This document shows positions 1 through 8,660 of a stretch of 64,000 nt of DNA, piece by piece. The DNA is taken from contig NZ_JAQQXS010000005.1 in NCBI RefSeq assembly GCF_028595305.1, positions 124,001-188,000 on the forward strand, written 5' to 3'. Positions within the stretch are counted from its first letter, which is position 1; each line of letters opens with the position of its first letter. A program made the position numbers and the translations under genes. The notes under the pieces are model-generated. The model made no database searches. It was not told the DNA's origin and was given only the letters and a program-made list of their open reading frames with translations. Origin of the DNA: Roseateles koreensis. Its GTDB lineage: Bacteria; Pseudomonadota; Gammaproteobacteria; Burkholderiales; Burkholderiaceae_C.

Positions 1-582
1 CTCGATGGCCTCGCCTTCCATGGTGAAGCCACGTACACGTAATACGTTATGTAGTGTGAGTCCGTATTTGAGGCAATGCACACCGCCTGAGTTCTCGGCC
101 ACGTTGCCGCCGATGGTGCAGGCGATCTGGCTGCTGGGGTCGGGGGCGTAATAAAGCCCATGCGCGGCGGCGGCTTCGGAGATGGCCAGGTTGCGCACGC
201 CGCATTGCACGCGCGCGGTGCGGGCAACAGGGTCGATTTTCAAGATGGACTTGAACTTCGCCAGAGCCAGGGTCACACCTTGCGCGTGGGGCATGGCGCC
301 ACCCGACAAGCCTGTGCCAGCGCCCCGGGCCACCACCGGAATGTTCAGCTGATGGCAGGTTTGCAGCACGGCGGCCACCTGGGCCTCGGTTTCAGGCAGC
401 GCAACAAGCAGGGGCCGCTCTCGGTAGGCGGTCAGCCCATCGCATTCGTAAGGCACGGTGTCTTCGGTGTGCCACAGCAGGGCGTGCGCTGGCAGGTGCT
501 GGAGCAGGGCCGTCACCACGCGGTTTTGAGTTTGCACCCGCAGGGTGGGGTCTACAGCGGGCGGCGGCAGGGCGGTGCTCAA
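1..582 (-). CDS. glcD: Glycolate oxidase FAD-binding subunit GlcD, N-terminal part (cut by window edge)
   Basis: The FAD-binding subunit of glycolate oxidase, which oxidises glycolate to glyoxylate with GlcE and GlcF. About 194 residues are visible; the C-terminal part lies before the window. The PCMH-type FAD-binding signature is clear: ARGAGTGLSGG, followed by GLYYAPDPSSQ and CTIGGNVAENSGG. The start is taken as TTG at 582 because GAAAGG lies 7 bases upstream; the frame stays open a little further, so a longer N-terminus is possible. It is the last visible gene of a minus-strand run after phaM, about 44 bases downstream. A D-lactate dehydrogenase of the same superfamily is the main alternative. 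Confidence 0.85.
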   Translation of the reverse strand, partial: MSTALPPPAVDPTLRVQTQNRVVTALLQHLPAHALLWHTEDTVPYECDGLTAYRERPLLVALPETEAQVAAVLQTCHQLNIPVVARGAGTGLSGGAMPHAQGVTLALAKFKSILKIDPVARTARVQCGVRNLAISEAAAAHGLYYAPDPSSQIACTIGGNVAENSGGVHCLKYGLTLHNVLRVRGFTMEGEAIE

Positions 583-626
583 ACGGGGGCCTTTCAGGAG
601 TTGGCGCTTAAAACGTCGTGATGATT

Positions 627-1481
627 TCAAGCCTTGGGTTTGCGGGCTGGGCTGCGCTTGGCCGCGGCGTTGGCCGCATTGCGCAAGGCAGGCTTGTTGG
701 CCGCCGCACGCGCGGGCTTGGCCCCCAGTGTTTTGCTCACGCCTTTGCTCATGCTGCCCACCACACTGCCGGCCACCGCGCCAGGCACGCTGGCGGCCTT
801 GCGCAAGGTGTCTCCGGCGGCGTCAAAGGATTGCTTGACGATGGCACCGGCCAAATTCTTGGCGGCATCGGTGGCGGTGTCCTTCATGGCATTGGCAGCC
901 AATTGCGTGAATTGCTGGCTCAGGGCACCCCACCACTGCAAAGGGTCGACCGCGGAAGGCAGGGCGGACGCCTCGCCGGCGTCATTTTTGCGAGACTTGG
1001 CTGCCGGCTTGCTGGCCGCACGGGCGACCGAGCTGACTGCTGATGTGACGGCCGAGCCGGCGGCTGCCGCTGCGGCGCCACCCGCCGCCAATGCCGATTG
1101 GGGCAGGCTTTTGCCTGCTGCGGCCAACAGGTCCGGGCTCAGGCCGGGCATCGCCGGCCACAAGGCCGCATTGGCGGTGTCTGCGCTGGGCAATTTCAGG
1201 GCATTGCTCAGTTCAGCCAGCGGCACGTTCATCGACTTCAAGGTCGACAGGGTCATGCGCTGCACCTCCAGCGCCTGGATGGTGGCGCCCAGCATGCGGG
1301 CGTTTTGTTCCAACCAGAATTGCACGGTGCGCAGTTCTTCGATGCGCTTGCCCAGCTCTTCAGGGTTCAGCGTGGGGGCCACCCATTGGCCGATGCCGGG
1401 CAAGGCGGCGCCAGCGTTTTTGACCAATCCTTGCAGAAAATCGAAACCCGGGACAAATTTGCTGAAGCTGTTGTCGGCCAT
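627..1481 (-). CDS. phaM: PhaM-like polyhydroxyalkanoate granule regulatory protein
   Basis: 284 residues. The N-terminus (FSKFVPGFDFLQGLVKNAG, then ELGKRIEELRTVQFWLEQN) is the conserved PhaM segment. PhaM in Ralstonia-type bacteria activates PHA synthase PhaC and ties PHB granules to the nucleoid through a basic Ala/Lys/Pro-rich tail. Here the tail is also basic and ends in RKPKA, with an Ala-rich low-complexity stretch at about 130-160. The ATG at 1481 is chosen because GAAGGAAC lies just upstream; the frame is open further (to 1589) but overlaps the TraB/GumN gene, whose stop is 10 bases upstream, so the two are probably cotranscribed. Function is assigned from N-terminal similarity; no phaC is in the window. 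Confidence 0.8.
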   Translation of the reverse strand: MADNSFSKFVPGFDFLQGLVKNAGAALPGIGQWVAPTLNPEELGKRIEELRTVQFWLEQNARMLGATIQALEVQRMTLSTLKSMNVPLAELSNALKLPSADTANAALWPAMPGLSPDLLAAAGKSLPQSALAAGGAAAAAAGSAVTSAVSSVARAASKPAAKSRKNDAGEASALPSAVDPLQWWGALSQQFTQLAANAMKDTATDAAKNLAGAIVKQSFDAAGDTLRKAASVPGAVAGSVVGSMSKGVSKTLGAKPARAAANKPALRNAANAAAKRSPARKPKA

Positions 1482-1491
1482 GGAAGTTCCT

Positions 1492-2640
1492 TCACGGTGG
1501 ATCGAGTGGGCTACCGGTGTTTGAGATTCTGGCCGAAGTTGACGAGGCACTTCGCGCCGGATTCCGGTCGGCGGCGGAGTCTGCCGCATGGTACGCCGGA
1601 TGGTACGTCGGATGGATTGGCTGAACCTCGAAGCCGTGCCGCTCCAGCAACAGGGTCAGGGCTTGCGGGCCGGTCAGGTGCAGGCTGCCGACTGCGGCCA
1701 GCACGTGGTGGCCTTGCTGGTGCAGCGCGGCAATGTGTTCGGCCAGGCCGGGATTGCGGTCGTCGTTGAGGGCGCGAAGTTCGGCCCGGTCTTGCGCGTT
1801 GAAGATGCAGTGGCACCAGCTTTCATAGGCGGCCAGCGTGGGAAAATCGCTGTCGGCCCAGGCGGTGGCCAGACGCGCGGTGCTGCGGCGAAGCACACCT
1901 TGCTCCAATTGTTGCAGGCCGCTTTGCAGCTGGGTTTCAGCCGTTTTCGGGTCGTCCGGAATCAGGGCCTGCAATTGGGTGTCCACCGACTCCAGGGCGA
2001 CGATGGGGTGGCCGGTTTGTTGCGCCCAGCCGGCCAGCATCATCTCTTGGCCGTAGCTGGGGTCGAGCCGATCCCAGCGTGAATCCAGCGCCATCAGGTT
2101 GCTCAATTGCAGCAAGGGGTGCAAATGGCTGAGGGCCGTTTCGGGCAGGCAGGCCAGGCGGGTCTGCCGGGCCAGGCGCTGCTGGAGCTTCGCGCTGGGC
2201 GTGTAGGGGCGGGCGTGGGCGGGGCCTTGCGCCAAGGCCTGCAAAGTGGCGGGATCGCTGATGTCCAACTCCAGTGCCAGGGTGTCGCTCTCTTGCATCG
2301 CCTCACGCAGGCGCGGTCCGGGAAAGACCCAGGCCATGCGCCCGATGTGCAGGCTACCGTACAGGTAGGAGTCATGACCGTCGCGGCGCAGGCGAAAGAG
2401 AAATCCGCGGTCGGGTGCCGTGCGGGCCAGTGCTTGTGCCTGGGCCGTGCTGGGCATTTCCGCCAGGGGCGGGCAGGCCGGGGCGGCCAGGGTGTTGTTG
2501 GCGGCAGCGGCGATCAGCAGCCAAACGCTACCGACCCCTACCTGATGCCCCAGCGTGGCCCGATAGGCCGTGCGATGCCCGGCGGTGTAGAGCGGGCGGC
2601 AAAAACGGACGAAACGATGAAGAAGGTCTGAGGGGCGCAT
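1492..2640 (-). CDS. TraB/GumN family protein with signal peptide
   Basis: 382 residues from ATG 2640. The N-terminus carries a hydrophobic segment (VWLLIAAAANNTLAA), read as a signal peptide or anchor, followed by the TraB/GumN fold: FLFRLRRDG...YLYGSLHIG near the start and LAAVGSLHLTGPQALTLLLERHGF near the end. Both GSxH motifs of the family, thought to form its active site, are present. Members are predicted membrane-associated or periplasmic hydrolases/peptidases whose substrates in bacteria are mostly unknown. A TTG at 2664 overlaps the stop of the upstream AAA+ gene and is an alternative start, but the ATG has GGTGG in front. It is tightly packed between the AAA+ gene and phaM. Confidence 0.75.
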   Translation of the reverse strand: MRPSDLLHRFVRFCRPLYTAGHRTAYRATLGHQVGVGSVWLLIAAAANNTLAAPACPPLAEMPSTAQAQALARTAPDRGFLFRLRRDGHDSYLYGSLHIGRMAWVFPGPRLREAMQESDTLALELDISDPATLQALAQGPAHARPYTPSAKLQQRLARQTRLACLPETALSHLHPLLQLSNLMALDSRWDRLDPSYGQEMMLAGWAQQTGHPIVALESVDTQLQALIPDDPKTAETQLQSGLQQLEQGVLRRSTARLATAWADSDFPTLAAYESWCHCIFNAQDRAELRALNDDRNPGLAEHIAALHQQGHHVLAAVGSLHLTGPQALTLLLERHGFEVQPIHPTYHPAYHAADSAADRNPARSASSTSARISNTGSPLDPP

Positions 2641-2660
2641 GGCGCCACCATGCCAGAGTT

Positions 2661-5054
2661 TCAATGCCGGAAGAAGCCGAGATCGCGCCGCATGCGCACA
2701 CCCGGCTTGCTGCGGTGTTCGGCCTCCAACTGGGCCAGGAACTCGTCCGCCGACAGCGCTTCGCCCAGGATTTCGATTTGCTGCCGCACGGCCGCAAAGT
2801 CGCCGGGGGTCAGCACATCCAGCGTCGCCAGCCGGCTGGTTTGCTCGGCGGTGAGCGTGGCGTCGTCATCGCTCAAGGCTTCACGGCGGAACATGCGTTC
2901 CCGCTGTTCGGCGCGCAGCGGTTTGAACTGAATCTTGAATGCAAAGCGGCGCAAGGCGGCTTCGTCCAGATCTTCAAACAGATTGGTGGTGCAGATGAAG
3001 ATGCCAGGAAAGCGTTCCATGCCGGCCAGCATTTCATTCACCTCGGACACCTCGTAATTGCGCTCGGCCATGCGGCGGCTGCGCAAGAAGCTATCGGCCT
3101 CGTCGAGCAGCAGAACGGCGCCTTCAGAGGCTGCTGCTTCAAACATGCGCGCCATGTTTTGCTCGGTCTCCCCCACGAATTTGCTGCTCAGGTCGCTGGC
3201 TTGCCGCACCATCAGCGGGCGCTTGAGGCTTTGGGCGATGTGTTCGGCCAGGGCGGTCTTGCCGCTGCCGGGCGGGCCGTAGAAGCACAGGTTGCCGCTG
3301 CTGCGGCGCTGCAAGGCGGCGACGATGCGCGGAATTTCAAACTTGGATTCGCAATTCAGCAGATCAAGTGCGTATTGCGTCACCATCGGGCGCGCGCCGC
3401 GTTGCTGGGCGGAATGGCCGAGCGCTTTGTCGGCGTTTTCAAGTTGGCGCAGGATCAGGCGTTCGCAATCCTGTATCGGGCCGGCCAGTTGGGCAAAACG
3501 CACGGCGGTGCGCACCTGGGCCGGCGTGAGGCCACGGCGTTCGGCCAATTGGGCCGCGAATTCAGGGCCGACCGGCACGTCGGCCAAAGCCGAGGTAACC
3601 AAGCGCAGGCGGGCGCCGGGCGGCGGGGATTTCAGCTCTAGGTGGTACTGAAAACGGCGCCGGAATGCAGGGTCGATTTGTTCGATGCGATTGGTGACCC
3701 AGATGACTGGCACCGGATTGGTTTCCAGAATCTGGTTGACCCAGGCCTTGCCGCTGACCGAGCCGCTGGTGGGTGCTTCAGCACTGGCATCCAGCCGCGC
3801 CATCAACTGCGCGGTGTCGCTGGACAGCGGAGGAAACACATCCTCCACTTCATCAAACAGCAGGGCGACGTGCGCGCTGGCCTTGAGAAAAACCTGGCTG
3901 ATTTGCAAGGACCGGTAGCGATCGCGGCCGGAAAGCGAGTTGCCATCGCGGTCCGCATATTCGACCTCATACAAGTCCAGCCCCGCGGCATGGGCGGCCA
4001 CCTTGGCCAGCTCGGTTTTGCCGGTGCCGGGGGGGCCGTAAAGCAGGATGTTGACGCCTGCATCGTGGCGGGCCACGGCCTGGCGCAACAGGCTGGCGAC
4101 CATATCCAGATCTTCCGTGACGAAATCGAAATCCGCCGGCGCCAAGGTGCTGGCGCTGGCGGGGCGGGTGAACACCGCCATCAGGTCGTGCGGGCCCTTG
4201 TACTCGCGCATCAGCACGGGCGGCAATTGGTCGCTGACCTTCATCAGGTCTGCCAGGTCGGTGATGTTGTGCTCGGAGATGAGGTTCTCCACCATGCCGA
4301 TGCGCTCCAGCCGGGAGCCGGCCCGCAGGGCTTCGGCCACCTCCTGGGCGTTCACCCCCGCCACGGCGGCAATGGTGGCGAAGGCCTCTTGCGCGGTGTT
4401 GACCTTGAACTCCACCAAGGCGCCGCGCAACTCGCGTTGGTAGCGCGCCAAGGTGCCGTACAGCAGCAGGGCTCGCTCAGCAGGATTGAGCTGCAGCAGA
4501 TTGCCTAACGCGTCGATATTGGTTTCAACCAGCGTGGACTCGCGTTTGAGCTGGCGATCCAGCCACTCGCTGGTGGTGGCCAGCAGGGCCAGCATGTCTT
4601 TGGGCGCGTCCTTGACGTATTCGTCCAGGTAGAAAAACAGGGTCGACTCTGAGAAGGGGCCGGTCCACACGCCGTAGCGCAGCAAAAAGTCCTCGTGGCT
4701 CAGGGTTTCATGCCCTGCCCATAACTCGTTACCTTGACAGCGTTGGCGCAAATAATCGCGCAGCCGGCCCAGCACCCGAACCGGCCACACCAGATGCCGC
4801 CCTGTGAAGGACAACAAGCCATTGAAATCACGGCGCAGATTGAACTTTCCGGCGTGTTTGACCGTGAGCGTCAACACAAACTGAGAGCACATGCGGTCCA
4901 GCACCGGGGCCTCTTTGAGGCCAGGAGAGGCCAGCACATGGGCCTCGCCCTTGAACTCGCCGCCCGGGTTGGCGCTTGCCTGTTTTGCGGTTCGTGCGGA
5001 AGCAGCCAAGGCTGGCTTGGCTGGAGAGCTGGCGGCAGAGCGCTTCATCACCAT
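2661..5054 (-). CDS. Large tandem AAA+ ATPase
   Basis: 797 residues from ATG 5054, chosen for AAGAGGGA six bases upstream; an ATG two codons on is also possible. Two complete AAA+ modules are visible: Walker A GPPGTGKT at about 340-347 with Walker B LLFDEVED at about 398-405, and Walker A GPPGSGKT at about 593-600 with Walker B VLLLDEADS at about 648-656. The first module is followed by WVTNRIEQID and RRRF, the second by CTTNLFEDLDEAALRRF, as in sensor-1 and arginine-finger regions. The first 300 residues, largely helical, match no family I can name. It is probably cytoplasmic and acts as a remodelling ATPase; its client is unknown. The stop is 20 bases before the TraB/GumN start. Confidence 0.8.
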   Translation of the reverse strand: MVMKRSAASSPAKPALAASARTAKQASANPGGEFKGEAHVLASPGLKEAPVLDRMCSQFVLTLTVKHAGKFNLRRDFNGLLSFTGRHLVWPVRVLGRLRDYLRQRCQGNELWAGHETLSHEDFLLRYGVWTGPFSESTLFFYLDEYVKDAPKDMLALLATTSEWLDRQLKRESTLVETNIDALGNLLQLNPAERALLLYGTLARYQRELRGALVEFKVNTAQEAFATIAAVAGVNAQEVAEALRAGSRLERIGMVENLISEHNITDLADLMKVSDQLPPVLMREYKGPHDLMAVFTRPASASTLAPADFDFVTEDLDMVASLLRQAVARHDAGVNILLYGPPGTGKTELAKVAAHAAGLDLYEVEYADRDGNSLSGRDRYRSLQISQVFLKASAHVALLFDEVEDVFPPLSSDTAQLMARLDASAEAPTSGSVSGKAWVNQILETNPVPVIWVTNRIEQIDPAFRRRFQYHLELKSPPPGARLRLVTSALADVPVGPEFAAQLAERRGLTPAQVRTAVRFAQLAGPIQDCERLILRQLENADKALGHSAQQRGARPMVTQYALDLLNCESKFEIPRIVAALQRRSSGNLCFYGPPGSGKTALAEHIAQSLKRPLMVRQASDLSSKFVGETEQNMARMFEAAASEGAVLLLDEADSFLRSRRMAERNYEVSEVNEMLAGMERFPGIFICTTNLFEDLDEAALRRFAFKIQFKPLRAEQRERMFRREALSDDDATLTAEQTSRLATLDVLTPGDFAAVRQQIEILGEALSADEFLAQLEAEHRSKPGVRMRRDLGFFRH

Positions 5055-5189
5055 GGCATCCCTCTTGATCAGGCTACCACCGCTGCGGTGGCGCAACCCC
5101 ATCTTGGCTTAGCTGCGTGCACAGTACAAGCGCTCATTTGCATCCACCCGGGAACCTGGGATGAGGGGCCGGGCAGACGCGGGTTCAAT

Positions 5190-5483
5190 TCAATGCATGA
5201 CCACCGGTTGATGCCCCATGCTGGCGAAACTTTCGATGTAGTCGTCGAGGTCTTCCTCGGTGGGATCTTGTTCGATCAAGGCTTCGACGCCATCTTGAAA
5301 TTGTTGCGCCAGCGCGCCTTCGATGAAGATTTCTTTGCGACTGAATTTATCGACGATCTCGTAGCCCCCGCGATGCAATTGCAACTCGGGATTGGCTTGC
5401 AGGAATTCGCCTGGTGCAGGTTCATTCACCTGGATGTCGAACTTGACAACACTGAAGCTGGGGGAGTTGTAGAGCATATGCAT
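5190..5483 (-). CDS. DUF3567 domain-containing protein
   Basis: 97 residues, acidic and small. MHMLYNSPSF at the start, GGYEIVDKFSRKEIFI in the middle, and a C-terminus ending QPVVMH match the DUF3567 family, which I know from Burkholderiales genomes and which has no assigned function. GGAGATTTCC precedes the ATG at 5483; a second ATG two codons later is equally placed. It lies 135 bases before the AAA+ ATPase on the same strand. No signal peptide or membrane segment is seen, so a cytoplasmic location is likely. Confidence 0.75.
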   Translation of the reverse strand: MHMLYNSPSFSVVKFDIQVNEPAPGEFLQANPELQLHRGGYEIVDKFSRKEIFIEGALAQQFQDGVEALIEQDPTEEDLDDYIESFASMGHQPVVMH

Positions 5484-5645
5484 GGAAATCTCCTTTCAGC
5501 ATCAATTGCGGCCAACCGAGCCTTCTTCAAGCCTTATCGGCAAGTTCAGGAACGTGGCCGTGCACAAATAGTGTCAGATTGCCGAGCATTTCGGCAGTTC
5601 TTTGGCGGGAATTTTGTGTGGCTGACGTAAAAAATTGACGTTATT

Positions 5646-5661
5646 CCCCCTAGCCAGGGGG
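5646..5661 (-). terminator. Candidate terminator after the DUF3108 gene
   Basis: Five C's (5646-5650) and five G's (5657-5661) form a short GC stem with a six-base loop. Read on the minus strand, an AT-rich stretch including a run of six T's follows about 13 bases further on. The stem is short and the T-run distant, so this is only a candidate terminator between the DUF3108 and DUF3567 genes. Confidence 0.35.
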
Positions 5662-5680
5662 AGCGGATCCCATTGCCGCC

Positions 5681-6745
5681 TCAGTGCAACGCCGCAGAGG
5701 CGGGCGTAGAGGGAATCAGCTGAAGCGACCAATGCTGCTGCTCAGGCATTTCGAAGCGCAAAACCACTGGCAGATGGTGGCGCCCGGGGTCCAGCCAGAG
5801 GTGCACGTCGCCGCTGTACGGGCCTTGCGGCAGCCGGTGTACGTGTATGAAGACGGGTATGGCTGGCTGATCAGGGTTATCCGCATCGGGGGGCAAGGCC
5901 TCGACGTCCAACACCTCGAACTGCCAAGCCAGGGCGTTGCCGCGCAGGCCGGCCACCCGCAGGGAGAAGGCACGGCCCGGGGTGAAGTAGGCCGGATCAG
6001 CCTCCACCAGGGCTGCTAACTGCAGCCACCAGCTGATGCGGTCCTGGGTGCCGGGCGCCAGCGGCAGCACCTCGCTGCTGGCTGAAAAGCTCAGCAAATT
6101 TTCTGCCTGGCGGAAATTGATGGCCGCACGATCACGCCCGCCTCGCTGCTGAACATAACGCTGAGGTACAAGGCCCGCTTCATTCAACTCGCCTTGGCTG
6201 ACCCAGGCGGGCAAGGGGTGCCCGGCGATGTCCCGCTCCAGACGTAAGGCGTAGCGGCCGTTGTCTTGATGCCAGCTCAGGCGCGCCGTGCCCTCGCCCT
6301 CGGCGCTACGTAGGCGATAGGTCCATTCGCCGCTGGGAGCGGGTCGGCCCGGGCGGAGTTGTGTGTCGGGCGCGACGGGCGCGGTGATTGTGGAGGGGGC
6401 CGAGGGCGTTGTGGATTCGGTGTTGTTCGCAGGCCTTGCCTCGGCAGCGTAGTCGATGGGCTCCGTCGGCGCGGGCGCCAGCGTTGGGGCGTTGTGGGTC
6501 GGGGGGGCAGTGGCCATGGCGGCGGCGTGGGTAGTTAGTGCCTTTATTGCCGCTGTGGGGGGCGAGGGCAGCTGACGGGTTTGCAGGGCCAGCGCAAATG
6601 CGCCGCCCTTGCTGCTCAGCGTCGCACTGGGGCGGGGCCGTGGTATTTGCGGCGGCAACAGCGCAAGCCCGTGGCCCAGCAGGCTGAGCGCGAGGGCCAC
6701 GGCCAGTGGCTTGGCCGGTTTGAAGGGCTTGAGGGGGATCGGCAT
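5681..6745 (-). CDS. DUF3108 domain-containing protein
   Basis: 354 residues. The N-terminus (KPFKPAKPLAVALALSLLGHGLALL) is a basic segment followed by one hydrophobic helix, then about 100 residues of Pro/Thr/Ala-rich linker as in TonB-like proteins. The C-terminal 220 residues (GEWTYRLRSAEGEGTARLSW..., RISWWLQLAALVEADP, VHLWLDPGRHHLPVVLRFE) form a DUF3108 domain, a predicted periplasmic beta-rich domain of unknown function. It is probably anchored in the inner membrane with the domain in the periplasm. It is transcribed away from the FAH-family gene; their start codons are 85 bases apart. Confidence 0.75.
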   Translation of the reverse strand: MPIPLKPFKPAKPLAVALALSLLGHGLALLPPQIPRPRPSATLSSKGGAFALALQTRQLPSPPTAAIKALTTHAAAMATAPPTHNAPTLAPAPTEPIDYAAEARPANNTESTTPSAPSTITAPVAPDTQLRPGRPAPSGEWTYRLRSAEGEGTARLSWHQDNGRYALRLERDIAGHPLPAWVSQGELNEAGLVPQRYVQQRGGRDRAAINFRQAENLLSFSASSEVLPLAPGTQDRISWWLQLAALVEADPAYFTPGRAFSLRVAGLRGNALAWQFEVLDVEALPPDADNPDQPAIPVFIHVHRLPQGPYSGDVHLWLDPGRHHLPVVLRFEMPEQQHWSLQLIPSTPASAALH

Positions 6746-6784
6746 CAGGATGCGGGAGTCATGGGCGATGCCGGGCGGGCAGGG

Positions 6785-6800
6785 GACAATGCGAATTGTC
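6785..6800. promoter_or_regulatory. Inverted repeat GACAAT-GCGA-ATTGTC in the divergent promoter region
   Basis: A perfect 6-base inverted repeat with a 4-base centre lies between the divergent DUF3108 gene and FAH-family gene. Each arm resembles a -10 hexamer (GACAAT) on one strand, so it may be back-to-back -10 elements or an operator. No clear -35 was found for either direction. Confidence 0.4.
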
Positions 6801-6830
6801 TATGGATCCCTCCCGCCTTGTGCCTCAACC

Positions 6831-7859
6831 ATGAAACTTGCCACCTATAAAGACGGCTCCCGTGATGGTCAGCTTGTCGTCGTTTCGCGTGACCTGAGCC
6901 AGGCGCACTACGCCAACGGTATTGCAAGCCGCCTGCAGCAGGTGCTGGACGACTGGGGTTTTTTGTCGCCCCAGTTGGAGGCGCTTTCGGTCAGCCTCAA
7001 TCATGGCAAGTTGCGGCATGCCTTCAATTTTGAGCCCGCACGGTGCATGGCGCCCTTGCCGCGCGCCTACCAATGGGCCGATGGCTGCGCTTACCTCAAC
7101 CATGGAGCGCTGTTGCGCAAGGCGGCGGGGGTAGATATGCCTGAGAACGCCGCGCTGGACCCGTTGATGTGCCAGGGCGGTAGCGATGATTTTCTGGGCG
7201 CCTGCGAACCGGCGCGTTTTGTGTCCGAGGCGATGGGCATTGACTTCGAGGCGGAGATTGCCGTCATCACCGGCGATGTGCCCATGGGCGCCACGCCCGG
7301 GCAGGCGCTGGAAGGCGTGCGGCTGCTGATGTTGGCCAACGACTGGCGCTTGCGGCATTTGATCCCGGCGGAGTTGGCCAAAGGTCAAGGGTTTGTTCAA
7401 AGCAAGCCGGCCACCGCGTTCAGTCCGGTGGCCGTTACGCCCGACGAATTGGGTGCGGCCTGGGCCGGGGGGCGGGTGGATTTGAGTTTGCAGTCCATGT
7501 GGAACGGCCGCAAAGTCGGCCAGTGTGAAGCCGGGCCTGAAATGAATTTCCACTTCGGTCAGCTGATTGCCCATCTCGCCAAGACGCGGCGGGTGCGTGC
7601 CGGCAGCATTGTGGGCTCAGGGGCAGTCAGCAACAAGGATTGGAGCCGTGGCTACAGCTGCATCGCTGAAAAGCGTGCGATTGAAACCCTTGAAAAGGGC
7701 GTGCCCAAGACCGAGTTCATGAAGTTTGGCGACAGTATCCGCATCGAAATGAAAGGCCGCGACGGCTTGAGCGTGTTTGGCGCCATTGATCAAGATGTGG
7801 TGTCTGTGCATGAGCCCGAGGCGCCTGAGGCGGGCGCGGCGCCGGGCGCTACAGTCTGA
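6831..7859 (+). CDS. Fumarylacetoacetate hydrolase (FAH) family protein
   Basis: 342 residues. Homologues cleave C-C bonds of fumarylacetoacetate-type or related 2-oxo acids with a divalent metal. The metal-site pattern is present: FEAEIAVITGDV (the E-x-E pair), then ANDWRLRHL for the later acidic ligand region, followed by SKPATAFSPVAVTPDEL and GAVSNKDWSRGYSCIAEKR. The N-terminal about 80 residues form the usual FAH-specific subdomain. The start ATG is overlapped by the stop of an 11-codon upstream reading frame. It could be true fumarylacetoacetase of tyrosine catabolism, but no hmgA or maiA gene is next to it, so the substrate is left open. Confidence 0.85.
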   Translation: MKLATYKDGSRDGQLVVVSRDLSQAHYANGIASRLQQVLDDWGFLSPQLEALSVSLNHGKLRHAFNFEPARCMAPLPRAYQWADGCAYLNHGALLRKAAGVDMPENAALDPLMCQGGSDDFLGACEPARFVSEAMGIDFEAEIAVITGDVPMGATPGQALEGVRLLMLANDWRLRHLIPAELAKGQGFVQSKPATAFSPVAVTPDELGAAWAGGRVDLSLQSMWNGRKVGQCEAGPEMNFHFGQLIAHLAKTRRVRAGSIVGSGAVSNKDWSRGYSCIAEKRAIETLEKGVPKTEFMKFGDSIRIEMKGRDGLSVFGAIDQDVVSVHEPEAPEAGAAPGATV

Positions 7860-7888
7860 ATTCACTCTCTCTTTGACGGAGCCGCTCC

Positions 7889-8584
7889 ATGATGTCTTTG
7901 AATCGTCGCCAGGCTGTTTTGGGCTCGGGCCTGTGGGCCGGGGCCTTGCTTGCGCCCTGGGCGTTGCCTGCATGGGCCGGCCTCAGTGAAGGGGATGCCG
8001 TGTCGGGCATCCGTGCGGCACTGGAGCGGGGCGCGAATTCGGCCATCGCCAACCTGGGGCGCAAAGATGGTTTTCAGGGCAACCCGGCGGTGCGCATCGA
8101 TTTGCCCGGTCAGTTGAAGGATGGCGTGCAGTTGCTCAAGATGATGGGGCAGGGGCAGCAGGTTGATGATCTGCTGGTGGCGATGAACCGTGCGGCGGAG
8201 GCCGCTGTTCCCGCCGCCAAGCCCTTGCTGAGCTCCGCCATCCGCTCTATGAGCGTGGAAGACGGTAAGCGCATCTTGCAAGGCGGCGACGATGCCATCA
8301 CCCAGTACTTTGCCGGCAAGACGCGCGAGCCTTTGGCCCGGCAGTTTTTGCCTATCGTGACGCAGGCTACGCAAAAGGTGGCCTTGTCCGACAAGTACAA
8401 CGCGGTGGCAGGCAAAGCCGCTGGGCTGGGCTTGATCAAGAGCGAGGACGCCGACCTGCCGCATTACGTCACCGGGCGCGCGCTGGACGGTTTGTTCCAC
8501 ATGATTGCTGACGAGGAACGCCGGATTCGCCAAGACCCCGTGGGCACGGGCAGCGCCTTGCTCAAGCAGGTTTTCGGGGTTTGA
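7889..8584 (+). CDS. DUF4197 domain-containing exported protein
   Basis: 231 residues. The N-terminus NRRQAVLGSGLWAGALLAPWALPAWA has a twin-arginine pair and a hydrophobic core ending in AWA, so Tat- or Sec-dependent export is likely. The rest (GIRAALERGANSAIANLGRKDGF, FGV C-terminus, and a conserved DGLFHMIADEE segment) matches DUF4197, a mostly alpha-helical family of unknown function in proteobacteria. GGAG stands eight bases before the first ATG; a second ATG follows directly. It is 29 bases after the FAH-family gene and probably cotranscribed. Confidence 0.8.
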   Translation: MMSLNRRQAVLGSGLWAGALLAPWALPAWAGLSEGDAVSGIRAALERGANSAIANLGRKDGFQGNPAVRIDLPGQLKDGVQLLKMMGQGQQVDDLLVAMNRAAEAAVPAAKPLLSSAIRSMSVEDGKRILQGGDDAITQYFAGKTREPLARQFLPIVTQATQKVALSDKYNAVAGKAAGLGLIKSEDADLPHYVTGRALDGLFHMIADEERRIRQDPVGTGSALLKQVFGV

Positions 8585-8618
8585 GTCTTGGGGATACCGG
8601 CAGGCGCGGCGGGTGAAC

Positions 8619-8624
8619 GACAAT
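8619..8624 (+). promoter_or_regulatory. Candidate -10 hexamer for proQ
   Basis: GACAAT 37 bases upstream of the proQ-like start codon, in the short gap after the DUF4197 gene. The same hexamer stands before several other genes here. No convincing -35 element is visible. Confidence 0.35.
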
Positions 8625-8660
8625 AGAGGCTTGAACTTTTGAAGCCCTTTCGCGCCAGCC

